Origin: MAG-121220-bin8 sp965655865
GTDB taxonomy: Bacteria > Bacteroidota > Bacteroidia > Flavobacteriales > Flavobacteriaceae
Assembly (NCBI GenBank): GCA_965655865.1
Contig: CBFHJJ010000021.1
Span: 1 to 27,215 of the forward strand
DNA length: 27,215 bases
Reading direction: 5' to 3'
The position numbers and the translations under genes are program-made. Below, piece by piece: positions 1 through 8,000 of the stretch. The number at the start of each line of letters is the position of its first letter. The stretch's first letter is position 1. The notes under the pieces were generated by a model. The model was not told the DNA's origin, did not search any database, and saw nothing but the letters and a program-made list of their open reading frames with translations.

Positions 1-88
1 ATTCAATAAAATCATTTTATTAACTTCATGCCATCGCACCGGTTGCTCCTAGTCCATTCTATCGCTAATCCAACTATTTAAATAATTC
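1..88. other. anomalous flank upstream of the 23S fragment
   Basis: These bases should be 23S rRNA but do not look like it. Positions 1-28 are an exact inverted copy of 21685-21712. Positions 44-52 (TGCTCCTAG) and 89-97 (CTAGGAGCA) form a perfect 9-base inverted repeat across the point where rRNA homology begins. A short leftward reading frame ending in the residues MKLIK runs through it but resembles no protein I know. The best guess is a chimeric sequence end; a real recombination junction is the alternative. Confidence 0.6.
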
Positions 89-270
89 TAGGAGCATCGC
101 AGAGTAGCTATGTCGGGAAAGGATAAGCGCTGAAAGCATATAAGCGCGAAACCTACCACAAGATGAGATTTCTTTTAAGGGTCGTAGGAGACGACTACGT
201 TGATAGGTCACAGGTGTAAAGGCAGTAATGTCATAGCCGAGTGATACTAATTACCCGTAGGCCTATCGTG
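89..270 (+). rRNA. 23S rRNA, 3' terminal fragment (domain VI end)
   Basis: The segment carries the conserved 3' end of large-subunit rRNA. The block with GATAAGCGCTGAAAGCAT near 123-140, the AAGATGAGATTTCTTTTAAGGG block near 160-181, the CGACTACGTTGATAGG block near 192-207 and the closing GATACTAATTACCCGTAGG near 242-260 all follow the usual order. Aligned by eye to E. coli 23S, the 3' end falls at about 270. Homology fades to the left of about 89: the sarcin-ricin loop core (AGTACGAGAGGACC), which should sit just upstream, is absent from 1-88. The fragment belongs to an rRNA operon read rightward, with 5S rRNA following. Whether the upstream loss is biological or an artefact of the sequence end is treated under findings. 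Confidence 0.93.
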
Positions 271-342
271 CAACTTTTTCTTACTATTGTTTTTTATACA
301 ATGCTATTTTTAAATCTTAAATTTTAATATGTTAACTTATTG

Positions 343-377
343 TGTTTTACCCTGTAAAACAACTCACTTTATGTGAG
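343..377 (+). other. two tandem hairpins in the 23S-5S spacer
   Basis: TGTTTTAC at 343-350 pairs perfectly with GTAAAACA at 354-361 over a three-base loop, and CTCAC at 363-367 pairs with GTGAG at 373-377 over a five-base loop. They sit immediately upstream of the 5S rRNA in a 115-base spacer (271-385) that holds no tRNA. Their position suggests a role in processing the 5S precursor (inference). A weaker ATTGT/ACAAT hairpin lies at 286-302. Confidence 0.5.
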
Positions 378-385
378 AAACTCTA

Positions 386-490
386 GGGTGGTTATTGCAT
401 TAGGGCTCACCTCTTCCCATTTCGAACAGAGAAGTTAAGCCTAATAGCGCAGATGGTACTGCCATTTGGTGGGAGAGTATGTCACCGCCT
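386..490 (+). rRNA. 5S rRNA
   Basis: The sequence has the conserved 5S core: CTCACCTCTTCCCATTTCGAACAGAGAAGTTAAG at about 407-440 and GATGGTACTGCC followed by TGGTGGGAGAGTA at about 452-479. The ends are set by the terminal helix, where GGTGGT at 387-392 pairs with ACCGCC at 484-489, extended by one G-U pair. It is co-oriented with and about 115 bases downstream of the 23S fragment, and an intrinsic terminator follows at 497. The pattern of the loop sequences is Bacteroidota-like. The exact mature ends are uncertain by a few bases. Confidence 0.95.
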
Positions 491-496
491 TCTTCG

Positions 497-530
497 AATC
501 CCGGTCATTAATTTGACTGGGATTTTTTTT
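497..530 (+). terminator. intrinsic terminator of the rRNA operon
   Basis: AATCCCGGTCA at 497-507 pairs with TGACTGGGATT at 514-524 (one G-U pair) over a six-base loop, giving an 11-pair stem followed by a T run from 523 to 531. It closes the rRNA operon directly after 5S. The convergent methyltransferase gene ends inside this hairpin (its stop codon lies in the loop), so the same bases also encode its last residues. On the leftward strand no T run follows, so the terminator works best for the rRNA direction. Confidence 0.9.
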
Positions 531-1242
531 TAAAAATAATTATGAGACGCGGAGATTTGTTTTCAATAAATTCATTTAAATCATAATCACCAAATATTTC
601 AATAATTTCAAGATTTGTTTTTTTAAAATAATTTTCAAAATCTTTTAAAGACAATGTGTTTACTGATTCTTGAAATTTATAGTCTTTGTTCTTGTCTTTA
701 AAGAATATTTCTTTAGTTACAGAAAGCTTATTAATCTTTCTTTTGATCATAAACTTTAGATTACCTATAATAACTTGTTCATTCTTAACTAAATTTTTCT
801 TTACGGTTTTTATATTTAAAAAATCTATAACTCCTGTCCCATTACTTTTTAGATTTTCTTCCAATGATAAAAGTATTTCTAAATCTTTTTCTCTTTCGTA
901 ATATCCAAAACTTGTAAATAGATTCAATACTACATCAAATTCTGTATTAAGTGGTTTCGAAATATCGTGTACTTTAAATTTAAGATTAGAATTTTCAAAT
1001 TTTTTCGCAAATTTTATACTGTTTTTTGATAAATCTATTCCAGTTACTATGTGTCCTAATTTTTCAATTTCTATTGAATGTCTCCCTTTTCCGCACCCAG
1101 CGTCTAGTACTTTTGAATATGAATTTAGATTTATATGTTTAAGTAGTTTTCTTATAAAAATTTTAGCTTCCTTGTGATTTCTGTTTTTATATAAAATATG
1201 ATAATATTTTGAGTCAAACCAATTATTGTATTTAGTATTCAA
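508..1242 (-). CDS. class I SAM-dependent methyltransferase
   Basis: A soluble 244-residue protein with a Rossmann-type SAM-binding fold. Motif I is VLDAGCGKGR at residues 45-54, the acidic ribose-binding residue is D70 in VTGIDLS, and motifs around VHD (91-93) and DVVLNLFTSFGYY (103-115) follow. The opening WFDSKYYHILYKNR and the closing FGDYDLNEF are typical of a flavobacterial family annotated only as a small-molecule or generic methyltransferase; the substrate is unknown. The start is TTG at 1242: a TAA stop lies three codons upstream and no ATG occurs near the family's N-terminus. Its 3' end overlaps the rRNA terminator. A promoter box lies at 1274-1281. Confidence 0.88.
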   Translation of the reverse strand: MNTKYNNWFDSKYYHILYKNRNHKEAKIFIRKLLKHINLNSYSKVLDAGCGKGRHSIEIEKLGHIVTGIDLSKNSIKFAKKFENSNLKFKVHDISKPLNTEFDVVLNLFTSFGYYEREKDLEILLSLEENLKSNGTGVIDFLNIKTVKKNLVKNEQVIIGNLKFMIKRKINKLSVTKEIFFKDKNKDYKFQESVNTLSLKDFENYFKKTNLEIIEIFGDYDLNEFIENKSPRLIIIFKKKSQSN

Positions 1243-1273
1243 ATCTATTTATATTTTTTATAGTTAATTGGTT

Positions 1274-1281
1274 CAAAAATA
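1274..1281 (-). promoter_or_regulatory. flavobacterial -7 box for the methyltransferase gene
   Basis: Read leftward the bases are TATTTTTG, a match to the flavobacterial -7 consensus TAnnTTTG. Transcription would begin near 1270, leaving a leader of about 28 bases before the TTG start. No TTG -33 element is seen at the expected spacing. Confidence 0.45.
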
Positions 1282-1284
1282 AAG

Positions 1285-1292
1285 TATTTTTA
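1285..1292 (+). promoter_or_regulatory. -7-like box for the THUMP methyltransferase gene
   Basis: TATTTTTA matches TAnnTTTG except for the last base. It directly abuts an ATG at 1293, so transcription starting 4-6 bases further on would exclude that ATG and favour the one at 1302. It is divergent from the box at 1274-1281, so the 60-base gap would be a bidirectional promoter region. Confidence 0.35.
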
Positions 1293-1301
1293 ATGATAAT
1301 T

Positions 1302-2468
1302 ATGAGTGATAATAATGATTTTAAAATGGTTGCGAAAACATTCTTTGGATTGGAGGAAGTTTTGTCTAATGAATTATTGAGTTTAGGAGCTAAAAAGATA
1401 GAAAAAGGAGTTAGAAACGTAAGTTTTTTTGGTGATTTAGGTTTTTTATATAAATGTAATTTGTCATTAAGAACAGCTATTAGAATTTTAAAACCAATTG
1501 CTTTTTTTAATGTCGAAAATGAAAAGGAGTTGTATACCTCTTTTTATAATTTTAATTGGGAAGACTATTTATCTTTAGATGATACCTTTTCAATAGAATC
1601 TGTTTTGAATTCAGATTTTTTTTCTCACTCACTTTTTGTTTCTCAAAAAGCTAAAGATGGAATGGTAGATAGGTTTAGGAAACTATTTAAAAGACGCCCT
1701 AACGTAGATTCTATTAGCCCTGATATTAAAATAAATATTCACATAAGGGATAATAAATGTACAGTTTCTTTAGATTCTTCAGGAAAGCCATTAAATCAAA
1801 GAGGTTATCGTTCACAAACAAATATTGCACCTATAAACGAAGTGTTGGCTGCAGGTATTATATTATTAAGTGACTGGGATTTAGAATCAGATTTTTTAGA
1901 TCCTATGTGTGGAAGTGGTACATTCTTAATCGAGGCTGCCATGCTAGCTACTAATTATCCTCCTAATATTAATAGATCAAATTTTTCATTTAAAAATTGG
2001 AAGGATTTTGATTTAGACTTATTTGTAACAATTACAAAATCTGTTCAAAGTAAAACTAAACCTTTTAATTATAAAATTTCGGGTTTTGATAAATCCCCAT
2101 CTGCAATTTCAAAGTGCAATCAAAATATAATTAATGCAGGTCTTGATGATATTATTTCTATTACTAAAGAAGATTTCTTTAGATCAAAAAAAAATAATGA
2201 TAATTTTCTTCATTTAGTTTTTAATCCACCCTACGGGGAGAGATTACGGATAGATATAGAATCTTTTTATAAAAAAATAGGTGACAAACTTAAAACTGAT
2301 TATCCTAATTCGAATGCTTGGTTTATTACTTCAAGTGTTGAGGCTTTAAAATATGTTGGACTTAGACCCTCAAGGAAAATTAAACTTTTTAATGGTAAAT
2401 TAGAAAGTAGATTAGCTAGATATGAAATTTACAGTGGCTCAAAAAAAGCAAAAAAAAATATTTATTAA
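1302..2468 (+). CDS. THUMP domain RNA N2-guanine methyltransferase (RlmL N-half type)
   Basis: A 388-residue RNA methyltransferase. The N-terminal part (to about residue 165) matches the ferredoxin-like plus THUMP RNA-binding region. The catalytic Rossmann domain has motif I DPMCGSGT at about 200-207 and the base-flipping motif IV NPPYGERL at about 308-315. This is the COG0116 family; in E. coli the corresponding half of RlmL makes m2G2445 in 23S rRNA. The C-terminal RlmK-like half of the E. coli fusion is absent, as is usual outside gammaproteobacteria. Exact target is inferred. The start at 1302 is preferred to the ATG at 1293 because family members begin close to the FKMVAKTFFG motif and the putative promoter box abuts 1293. 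The 3' end overlaps the convergent DUF6048 gene by four bases. Confidence 0.9.
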   Translation: MSDNNDFKMVAKTFFGLEEVLSNELLSLGAKKIEKGVRNVSFFGDLGFLYKCNLSLRTAIRILKPIAFFNVENEKELYTSFYNFNWEDYLSLDDTFSIESVLNSDFFSHSLFVSQKAKDGMVDRFRKLFKRRPNVDSISPDIKINIHIRDNKCTVSLDSSGKPLNQRGYRSQTNIAPINEVLAAGIILLSDWDLESDFLDPMCGSGTFLIEAAMLATNYPPNINRSNFSFKNWKDFDLDLFVTITKSVQSKTKPFNYKISGFDKSPSAISKCNQNIINAGLDDIISITKEDFFRSKKNNDNFLHLVFNPPYGERLRIDIESFYKKIGDKLKTDYPNSNAWFITSSVEALKYVGLRPSRKIKLFNGKLESRLARYEIYSGSKKAKKNIY

Positions 2469-3175
2469 TTTTTAACTTTTCTAAATAAAGGAATTTGATA
2501 TTGAATGGTGTAAGAAAATCCAACACCAATGTTATTGTTTTCTAGAACTTTATTAAATCCAGGTATATATAAATTGCTAAAATTTTCAGGTCTTTTTTGG
2601 CTTAAAAATCTGTTAACATTTAAATTTAGACCCATGTAAAAGTTCTTTATTACTTGAGCTTTAAACCCTACAATGAATTCTAACCATTTTGCATTAAGAT
2701 TTTCATAAGAACTAGAGCTAATAATATTATTTTGGTTCCAATATTGGTCAATATTATAGATTGTAAATGAATTTAATTGGTGATCAAATTTTGATGAGCC
2801 GTATCTAAAACCTATATAAATTTCATTTTCTAAATTCTGTATGTTTTTGAAAACATTATAATTAATACCTGCTTTGTAAAATGATCCTTTTGTTTTAAAA
2901 TTTAAAACTTCATTGTTAACTAATTTTTCTTCACTACCTAACTCAATAGCTATATATATTTTATCTAATATTCTATAATCCCCAATAAAAACTAACCCTT
3001 TATATTCGGGTTCTGTCAACATTCTTATTTGTTTACTGATATCTAATCCAATTTTAATACCAAAAGTCGATTTATTAATACTATCTATTTCATTTTCTTT
3101 TTGTGAAAAAAGAGAAATACAGTTTATAAAAACAAAAAAACTAATAAAATATTTTAACATGTATGTTTTTTTCAT
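2465..3175 (-). CDS. DUF6048 family, predicted outer-membrane or secreted protein
   Basis: 236 residues with an N-terminal signal peptide (hydrophobic about 8-22, ending near SLFSQ). The rest alternates short amphipathic beta strands rich in aromatic residues (for example YIGFRYGSSKF, WLEFIVGFKAQV, IGVGFSYTIQYQIPLF), which suggests a small outer-membrane beta-barrel. I recognise the pattern as DUF6048, a flavobacterial family of unknown function that typically follows DUF6452 and rlmD. The gene overlaps the upstream lipoprotein gene by 35 bases, so the two are probably translationally coupled. A second in-frame ATG at 3160 would also give a complete signal peptide. Confidence 0.75.
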   Translation of the reverse strand: MKKTYMLKYFISFFVFINCISLFSQKENEIDSINKSTFGIKIGLDISKQIRMLTEPEYKGLVFIGDYRILDKIYIAIELGSEEKLVNNEVLNFKTKGSFYKAGINYNVFKNIQNLENEIYIGFRYGSSKFDHQLNSFTIYNIDQYWNQNNIISSSSYENLNAKWLEFIVGFKAQVIKNFYMGLNLNVNRFLSQKRPENFSNLYIPGFNKVLENNNIGVGFSYTIQYQIPLFRKVKN

Positions 3176-3629
3176 CAGTAATATTAGTACTAATTAATTC
3201 AGTGTTTAAAATCCAATTATCAGAGTCGTTTTCAATAATTAAATCTTGAATTTCATATGTTGTGATAAATCCACACGCTCTACTTATATAATTCCAATTA
3301 TAATTATAATTAAAATAAATCTTATCCTTATTTCCAGAAGCAGGTGTATTTTCATTAAAATCTTTTGTTAAACTGTAAACTGTTAAGTTTTCTGAATTTT
3401 TTAAAGGAATTCCTATTGAGTCAATAGTTTGATAGATATAAATTTCTTCGTTGGAAAGCCCTTGAATTTTTAAATTATCAACTTTTTTTAGTTCACCTGT
3501 GTTTTGGTCATAGAAACCTAGAATAAGTTTTGGTGTATCTTCTGTAGAGCTAAGACAAATATCATCTGGCTCACAGGAAATTAAAAACAAAAATAAGCAG
3601 ATTAATAAAGATTTATTTTTCAAAGACAT
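3141..3629 (-). CDS. DUF6452 family lipoprotein
   Basis: 162 residues beginning with a lipoprotein signal peptide: a hydrophobic run and lipobox LISC with the acylated Cys at 19, followed by EPDD, so it is exported and lipid-anchored. Two further cysteines occur (C25 in DICLSS and one in the SRACGF segment), which could form a disulphide. The layout matches DUF6452, unknown function. Its ATG overlaps the rlmD stop by one base (TAATG) and its own end overlaps the DUF6048 gene, making a tight three-gene operon. Confidence 0.78.
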   Translation of the reverse strand: MSLKNKSLLICLFLFLISCEPDDICLSSTEDTPKLILGFYDQNTGELKKVDNLKIQGLSNEEIYIYQTIDSIGIPLKNSENLTVYSLTKDFNENTPASGNKDKIYFNYNYNWNYISRACGFITTYEIQDLIIENDSDNWILNTELISTNITDEKNIHVKIFY

Positions 3630-5023
3630 TATTTTAGTTCCAAAAGTACAATATTTTCTACATGATCAGTGTGAGGAAACATATCTACCGGCTGAACCTT
3701 AATTATATTATATTTTTCTTTTAGTAATTCTAAATCTCTACATTGTGTTGAAGGGTTACAGCTTACATAAACTATTTTGGGTGTGTTAAGTTTTAAAATT
3801 TCCTTAATAACATCTTTATGCATTCCCTCTCTGGGAGGGTCAGTAATAATCACATTAGGGTTACCGTGTTTTAAAATAAAATCTTTGGTAAAAATATTTT
3901 TCATGTCACCAAATTCAAAAACAACATTATCAATCTTATTTTCTTTTGCACTATTTGTTGCGGAAATCACTGCTTCTTTAACACTCTCAACCCCAACAAC
4001 TTTTTTTGATTGTTTGGCAATAAATTGAGAAATTGTTCCAAGACCAGAGTACAAATCATAAACAATGTCATTTTTTTTAATTTTAGCATACTCTTTTATA
4101 ATTTCGTATAACTTTAAAGTTTGTTGAATATTTGTTTGAAAAAAAGACTTTGGATATATTTTGAATATTAATGAATTAATTTTTTCTTCTATATAATTTT
4201 TTCCATTAAATAGTTTAATTTCTCTATCATATATACTGTCATTTTCTTTATCATTAACTGTGTAGAGAAGTGAATGAATTTCATCAAATGATTCTTTAAG
4301 AAAATGCATTATTAGGTTTATGTTTTTTTTGTCGTTTTCAAAAAATTGAACCAGAACCATAAATTGATTCATACTAGTGTTTCTTATTGTTAAAGTTCTA
4401 AGTAATCCTTTTTTTAATCTTGTATTGTAGAAGGAAATATTGTTTTTAATTGCAAATTGCTTTAATGATAATCTAATTTTATTTGATGGTTCGTTCTGAA
4501 GGTGACATTTTTCTATATCAACAATTTTATCCCACATTCCAGCTTTATGAAAACCGATTCCTCTTCTGTCAATTTTGTCGTCAGTATTTTTAATTTCAGA
4601 TTCTGTTAGCCATTTATTTTCTGTAAAAGAGAATTCAAGTTTATTTCTATAAAAAAACTTATTCTCACATTTAATAATTGGGTTTATTTTAACATCGCTA
4701 AATATTCTCGATATTGAATGCTTGATTTTATTTTCTTTTAGTTCAGTTTGAAAATCATATGAGATGTTTTGAAGTTTACAACCACCGCATAATCCAAAGT
4801 GTTTACAGATCGGTTCAATTCTATTTTTAGAAAAAGAGTGATATTTTATGATATTTCCTAAGAAATAGTTCTTTTTCTTTCTGTAAGTTTTTATATCAAC
4901 TATATCACCAGGAACTCCGTTTTTTACCATTAGAACAATTCCTTGGTCTGATTTTGCAATACTTTGTCCTTTTGATCCTAAATCAAAAATCTTAACTGAA
5001 TCGAATATTTTGTTTTTTGACAT
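3629..5023 (-). CDS. rlmD: 23S rRNA (uracil-C5)-methyltransferase RlmD/RumA
   Basis: 464 residues. It methylates U1939 (E. coli numbering) in 23S rRNA at C5 using SAM. An N-terminal TRAM-like RNA-binding domain covers about 1-65. An iron-sulphur cluster site is formed by C73, C79, C82 (CKHFGLCGGC) and C173 (KCHLQ). The SAM motif VYDLYSGLGT lies near 316-325, DPPREGMH is present, and the catalytic nucleophile is C422 in VSCNP, followed by the closing FPHTDHVE motif. Length is normal. RlmD, RlmC and TrmA-type paralogues share these motifs; the four-cysteine cluster supports RlmD. It heads the operon with DUF6452 and DUF6048. Confidence 0.92.
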   Translation of the reverse strand: MSKNKIFDSVKIFDLGSKGQSIAKSDQGIVLMVKNGVPGDIVDIKTYRKKKNYFLGNIIKYHSFSKNRIEPICKHFGLCGGCKLQNISYDFQTELKENKIKHSISRIFSDVKINPIIKCENKFFYRNKLEFSFTENKWLTESEIKNTDDKIDRRGIGFHKAGMWDKIVDIEKCHLQNEPSNKIRLSLKQFAIKNNISFYNTRLKKGLLRTLTIRNTSMNQFMVLVQFFENDKKNINLIMHFLKESFDEIHSLLYTVNDKENDSIYDREIKLFNGKNYIEEKINSLIFKIYPKSFFQTNIQQTLKLYEIIKEYAKIKKNDIVYDLYSGLGTISQFIAKQSKKVVGVESVKEAVISATNSAKENKIDNVVFEFGDMKNIFTKDFILKHGNPNVIITDPPREGMHKDVIKEILKLNTPKIVYVSCNPSTQCRDLELLKEKYNIIKVQPVDMFPHTDHVENIVLLELK

Positions 5024-5027
5024 TTTG

Positions 5028-5035
5028 TAAATTTA
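5028..5035 (-). promoter_or_regulatory. -7-like box very close to the rlmD start
   Basis: Read leftward the bases are TAAATTTA (the sequence is its own reverse complement), matching TAnnTTTG except the final base. It lies four bases before the rlmD ATG, so initiation here would give a leaderless or nearly leaderless transcript. The match is imperfect and no TTG -33 element is seen. Confidence 0.3.
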
Positions 5036-5093
5036 AAATGAAAAAATTGATATTATTAATTATATTTAAGATATTCCTTAAAACTTTATAATT

Positions 5094-8000
5094 ATGAATA
5101 ATCTTATTAAATATACACTACTATTATTTTTTATTTTTTCGATAAATCAAAGTTATTCTCAAAAAAATAAAAAAGATGTAAAAAATGAATTTACTCTTTA
5201 TTCAGGCCTTAAGTTTAGATCTGTTGGACCTGCTTTTATGTCAGGAAGAATAGCTGACATTGCAATTAACCCTGATAATGAGAACGAATGGTACGTTGCA
5301 GTGGGTTCTGGAGGTGTATGGAAAACTGTCAATGCTGGAACTACTTGGCAATCGCTTACAGATAATCAGTCTTTTTATTCGACAGGAAGTATTGCTATAG
5401 ACCCTAACAATACAAATACTATATGGCTAGGTACTGGAGAAAATGTTGGTGGAAGACACGTTGGCGTTGGAAAAGGAGTGTTTCTCTCTTTAGATGGTGG
5501 AAAAACATGGAAAAATAAAGGCTTAAATAAATCTGAGCATATTTCTAAAATTATAGTAAATAAAAAAAATTCAAATAACGTTTTTGTTGCTTCGCAAGGC
5601 CCACTTTGGTCAAGCGGTGGGGATAGGGGGCTTTATAAATCAATTAATGGTGGTGAAAGTTGGAGTTTAGTTTTGAGTGTAAACAAATGGACTGGTGTAA
5701 CCGATGTGGTTGTAGATCCAAGAGATGAAAATATTATGTATGCAGCCACTTGGCAAAGACACAGAAATGTTGCGGCTTACATGGGTGGAGGACCAGGAAC
5801 TAAATTATTTAAAAGCACTGATGGGGGTGATTCCTGGAAACAATTAAAAACCGGATTGCCAGCTGGAAAGCTGGGTAAAATTGGTTTGGCTATCTCTGAA
5901 ATAAATCCTGATGTATTGTATGCAGCAATTGAATTAGATAGAAGAAAAGGAGCTGTATATAGATCATCTAATGGAGGAGAGAGTTGGAAAAAAATGTCCG
6001 ATACAGTTTCTGGCGCTACAGGACCACATTATTATCAGGAGTTAGTTGCTTCTCCTCATCATTTTGATAAAATTTATCTAATGGATGTAAGAGTTCAAGT
6101 TTCTGATGACGGTGGAAAAACTTTTTATACAATGAATGAAGGAAATAAGCATTCTGATAATCACTCAATGACGTTTAAGAAAAACGATCCTAACTATTTA
6201 CTTGTCGGAACAGATGGTGGAATTTATGAATCTTTTGATGATACTAAATCTTGGAAGTATGTAAATAACTTACCCTTGACTCAATTCTACAAACTCGCTG
6301 TAGATGACTCTTATCCATTTTACAATATTTATGGAGGAACTCAAGATAATAATACACAAGGTGGACCAAGTCGTACTTTCAGATCGAATGGTATAGTAAA
6401 TAGTGATTGGTTTGTTCTTCTTGGAGGCGATGGTCATCAACCAGCAACTGAGCCTGGAAATCCTAATATAGTTTATGCTCAGTCTCAACAAGGTAATCTT
6501 CATAGAGTTGATAGAACTACAGGTGAAGCCGTATTTATTAAACCTTATTCTGGACTAAATGAAGATTTCGAGAGATTTAATTGGGATTCACCAATTCTGG
6601 TCAGTTCTCACAATTCAAAACGTTTGTATTTTGGTTCTCAAAGAGTTTGGAAGTCAGACGACAGAGGTGACAGTTGGACTCCAATTTCTAAAGATTTAAC
6701 AAAAAATCAAGAAAGGTTAGAATTGCCTATTATGGGTAAACAACAGAGTTGGGATTCTGCCTGGGATGTTTATGCTATGTCCACATATAACACAATAACT
6801 TCATTAAGTGAATCTGCATTAAATCAAAACATTTTATATGCAGGAACTGACGATGGGTTAATTCATAGCACTAAAAATGGAGGTTCTTCTTGGACATCTA
6901 TCACTGTCGATAAACTTCCAGGAGTCCCGAATTCTTCTTTTGTTAATGATATTAAAGCAGACCTTCATAATGATCAAGTAGCATACGTAGCATTAGATAA
7001 TCATAAGTTTGGTGATTATAGTCCTTATTTATATAAGACCTCTAATGGAGGTAAGTCATGGAAGCCTATTGTCGATGGATTGCCAGAAGATACTTTTGTG
7101 TGGCGAATTGTTCAAGATCATATTGATCCAAATCTTCTTTTTTTAGCAACAGAATATGGATTATATTTTTCAAATAACCAGGGAGATAATTGGGTTAAAT
7201 TTTCAAATGGATTACCTACAATATCTGTAAGAGATATAGCAATCCAAAAAAGAGAAAATGATTTAGTTTTGGCTACGTTTGGTAGAGGGTTTTATGTGTT
7301 AGATGACTTTAGTTTGTTAAGAAAATTAAATAAATCCAATAGTAATGAGGTTATATTATTTGACGTAAAAGAAGCACTTCAATATAATCCAATCAGATCC
7401 GGAACTTCTAGTCAAGGGTCATCTTATTATTCATCTAAAAACCCACCTTATGGTGCTATATTTTCTTACAACTTACCTGATTCATACAAATCCTTAAAAT
7501 CCCTTAGATCTAAAAGAGAAAAAGAATTAGACAAATTAAATAAAGATATTCCTTTTGTAGGATGGGAGGAATTGGACAAGGAAATTAATGAGACTAAATC
7601 AAAAATAATATTAGAAATTAGAGATGATAACGGAGATTTAGTAGATCGAATTAATGGTTCAACTAAAAAAGGTATTAATAGGGTTTCATGGAATCTTTCG
7701 AAACCTTTGCCAACAATATTGGACTCAAATTCTAGGTGGTCTAGATCATCTATTACAGTGAAACCAGGAAAATACTCAGTACATCTTTTAGAATTAGTTA
7801 AGGATGGTGTTAATGAATTAACTAAGAGTAAAACATTTGATGTAAAAAGAATAAGAGAAAATGTATTAAAAAATCCTTTGAATTCTAAAATTGATGAATT
7901 CATATTAGAATTAAATAAATTTGAAATTGAGACATCAGTTAAGATCTCCAATTACATTAAGTCTAAGAAAAAACAATCTAGTTTCGATAATACTTTGAGA

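Noticed and set aside
271..385. tRNA in the 23S-5S spacer
   Set aside because: No cloverleaf or T-loop GTTCRA pattern; only short hairpins are present.
6270..6503. Open frame opposite the propeller gene
   Set aside because: It is a shadow of the real gene on the other strand, with no promoter or recognisable protein features; the same holds for frames at 686-901, 3777-4028, 7466-7951, 19905-20219, 20389-20586 and 21510-21701.
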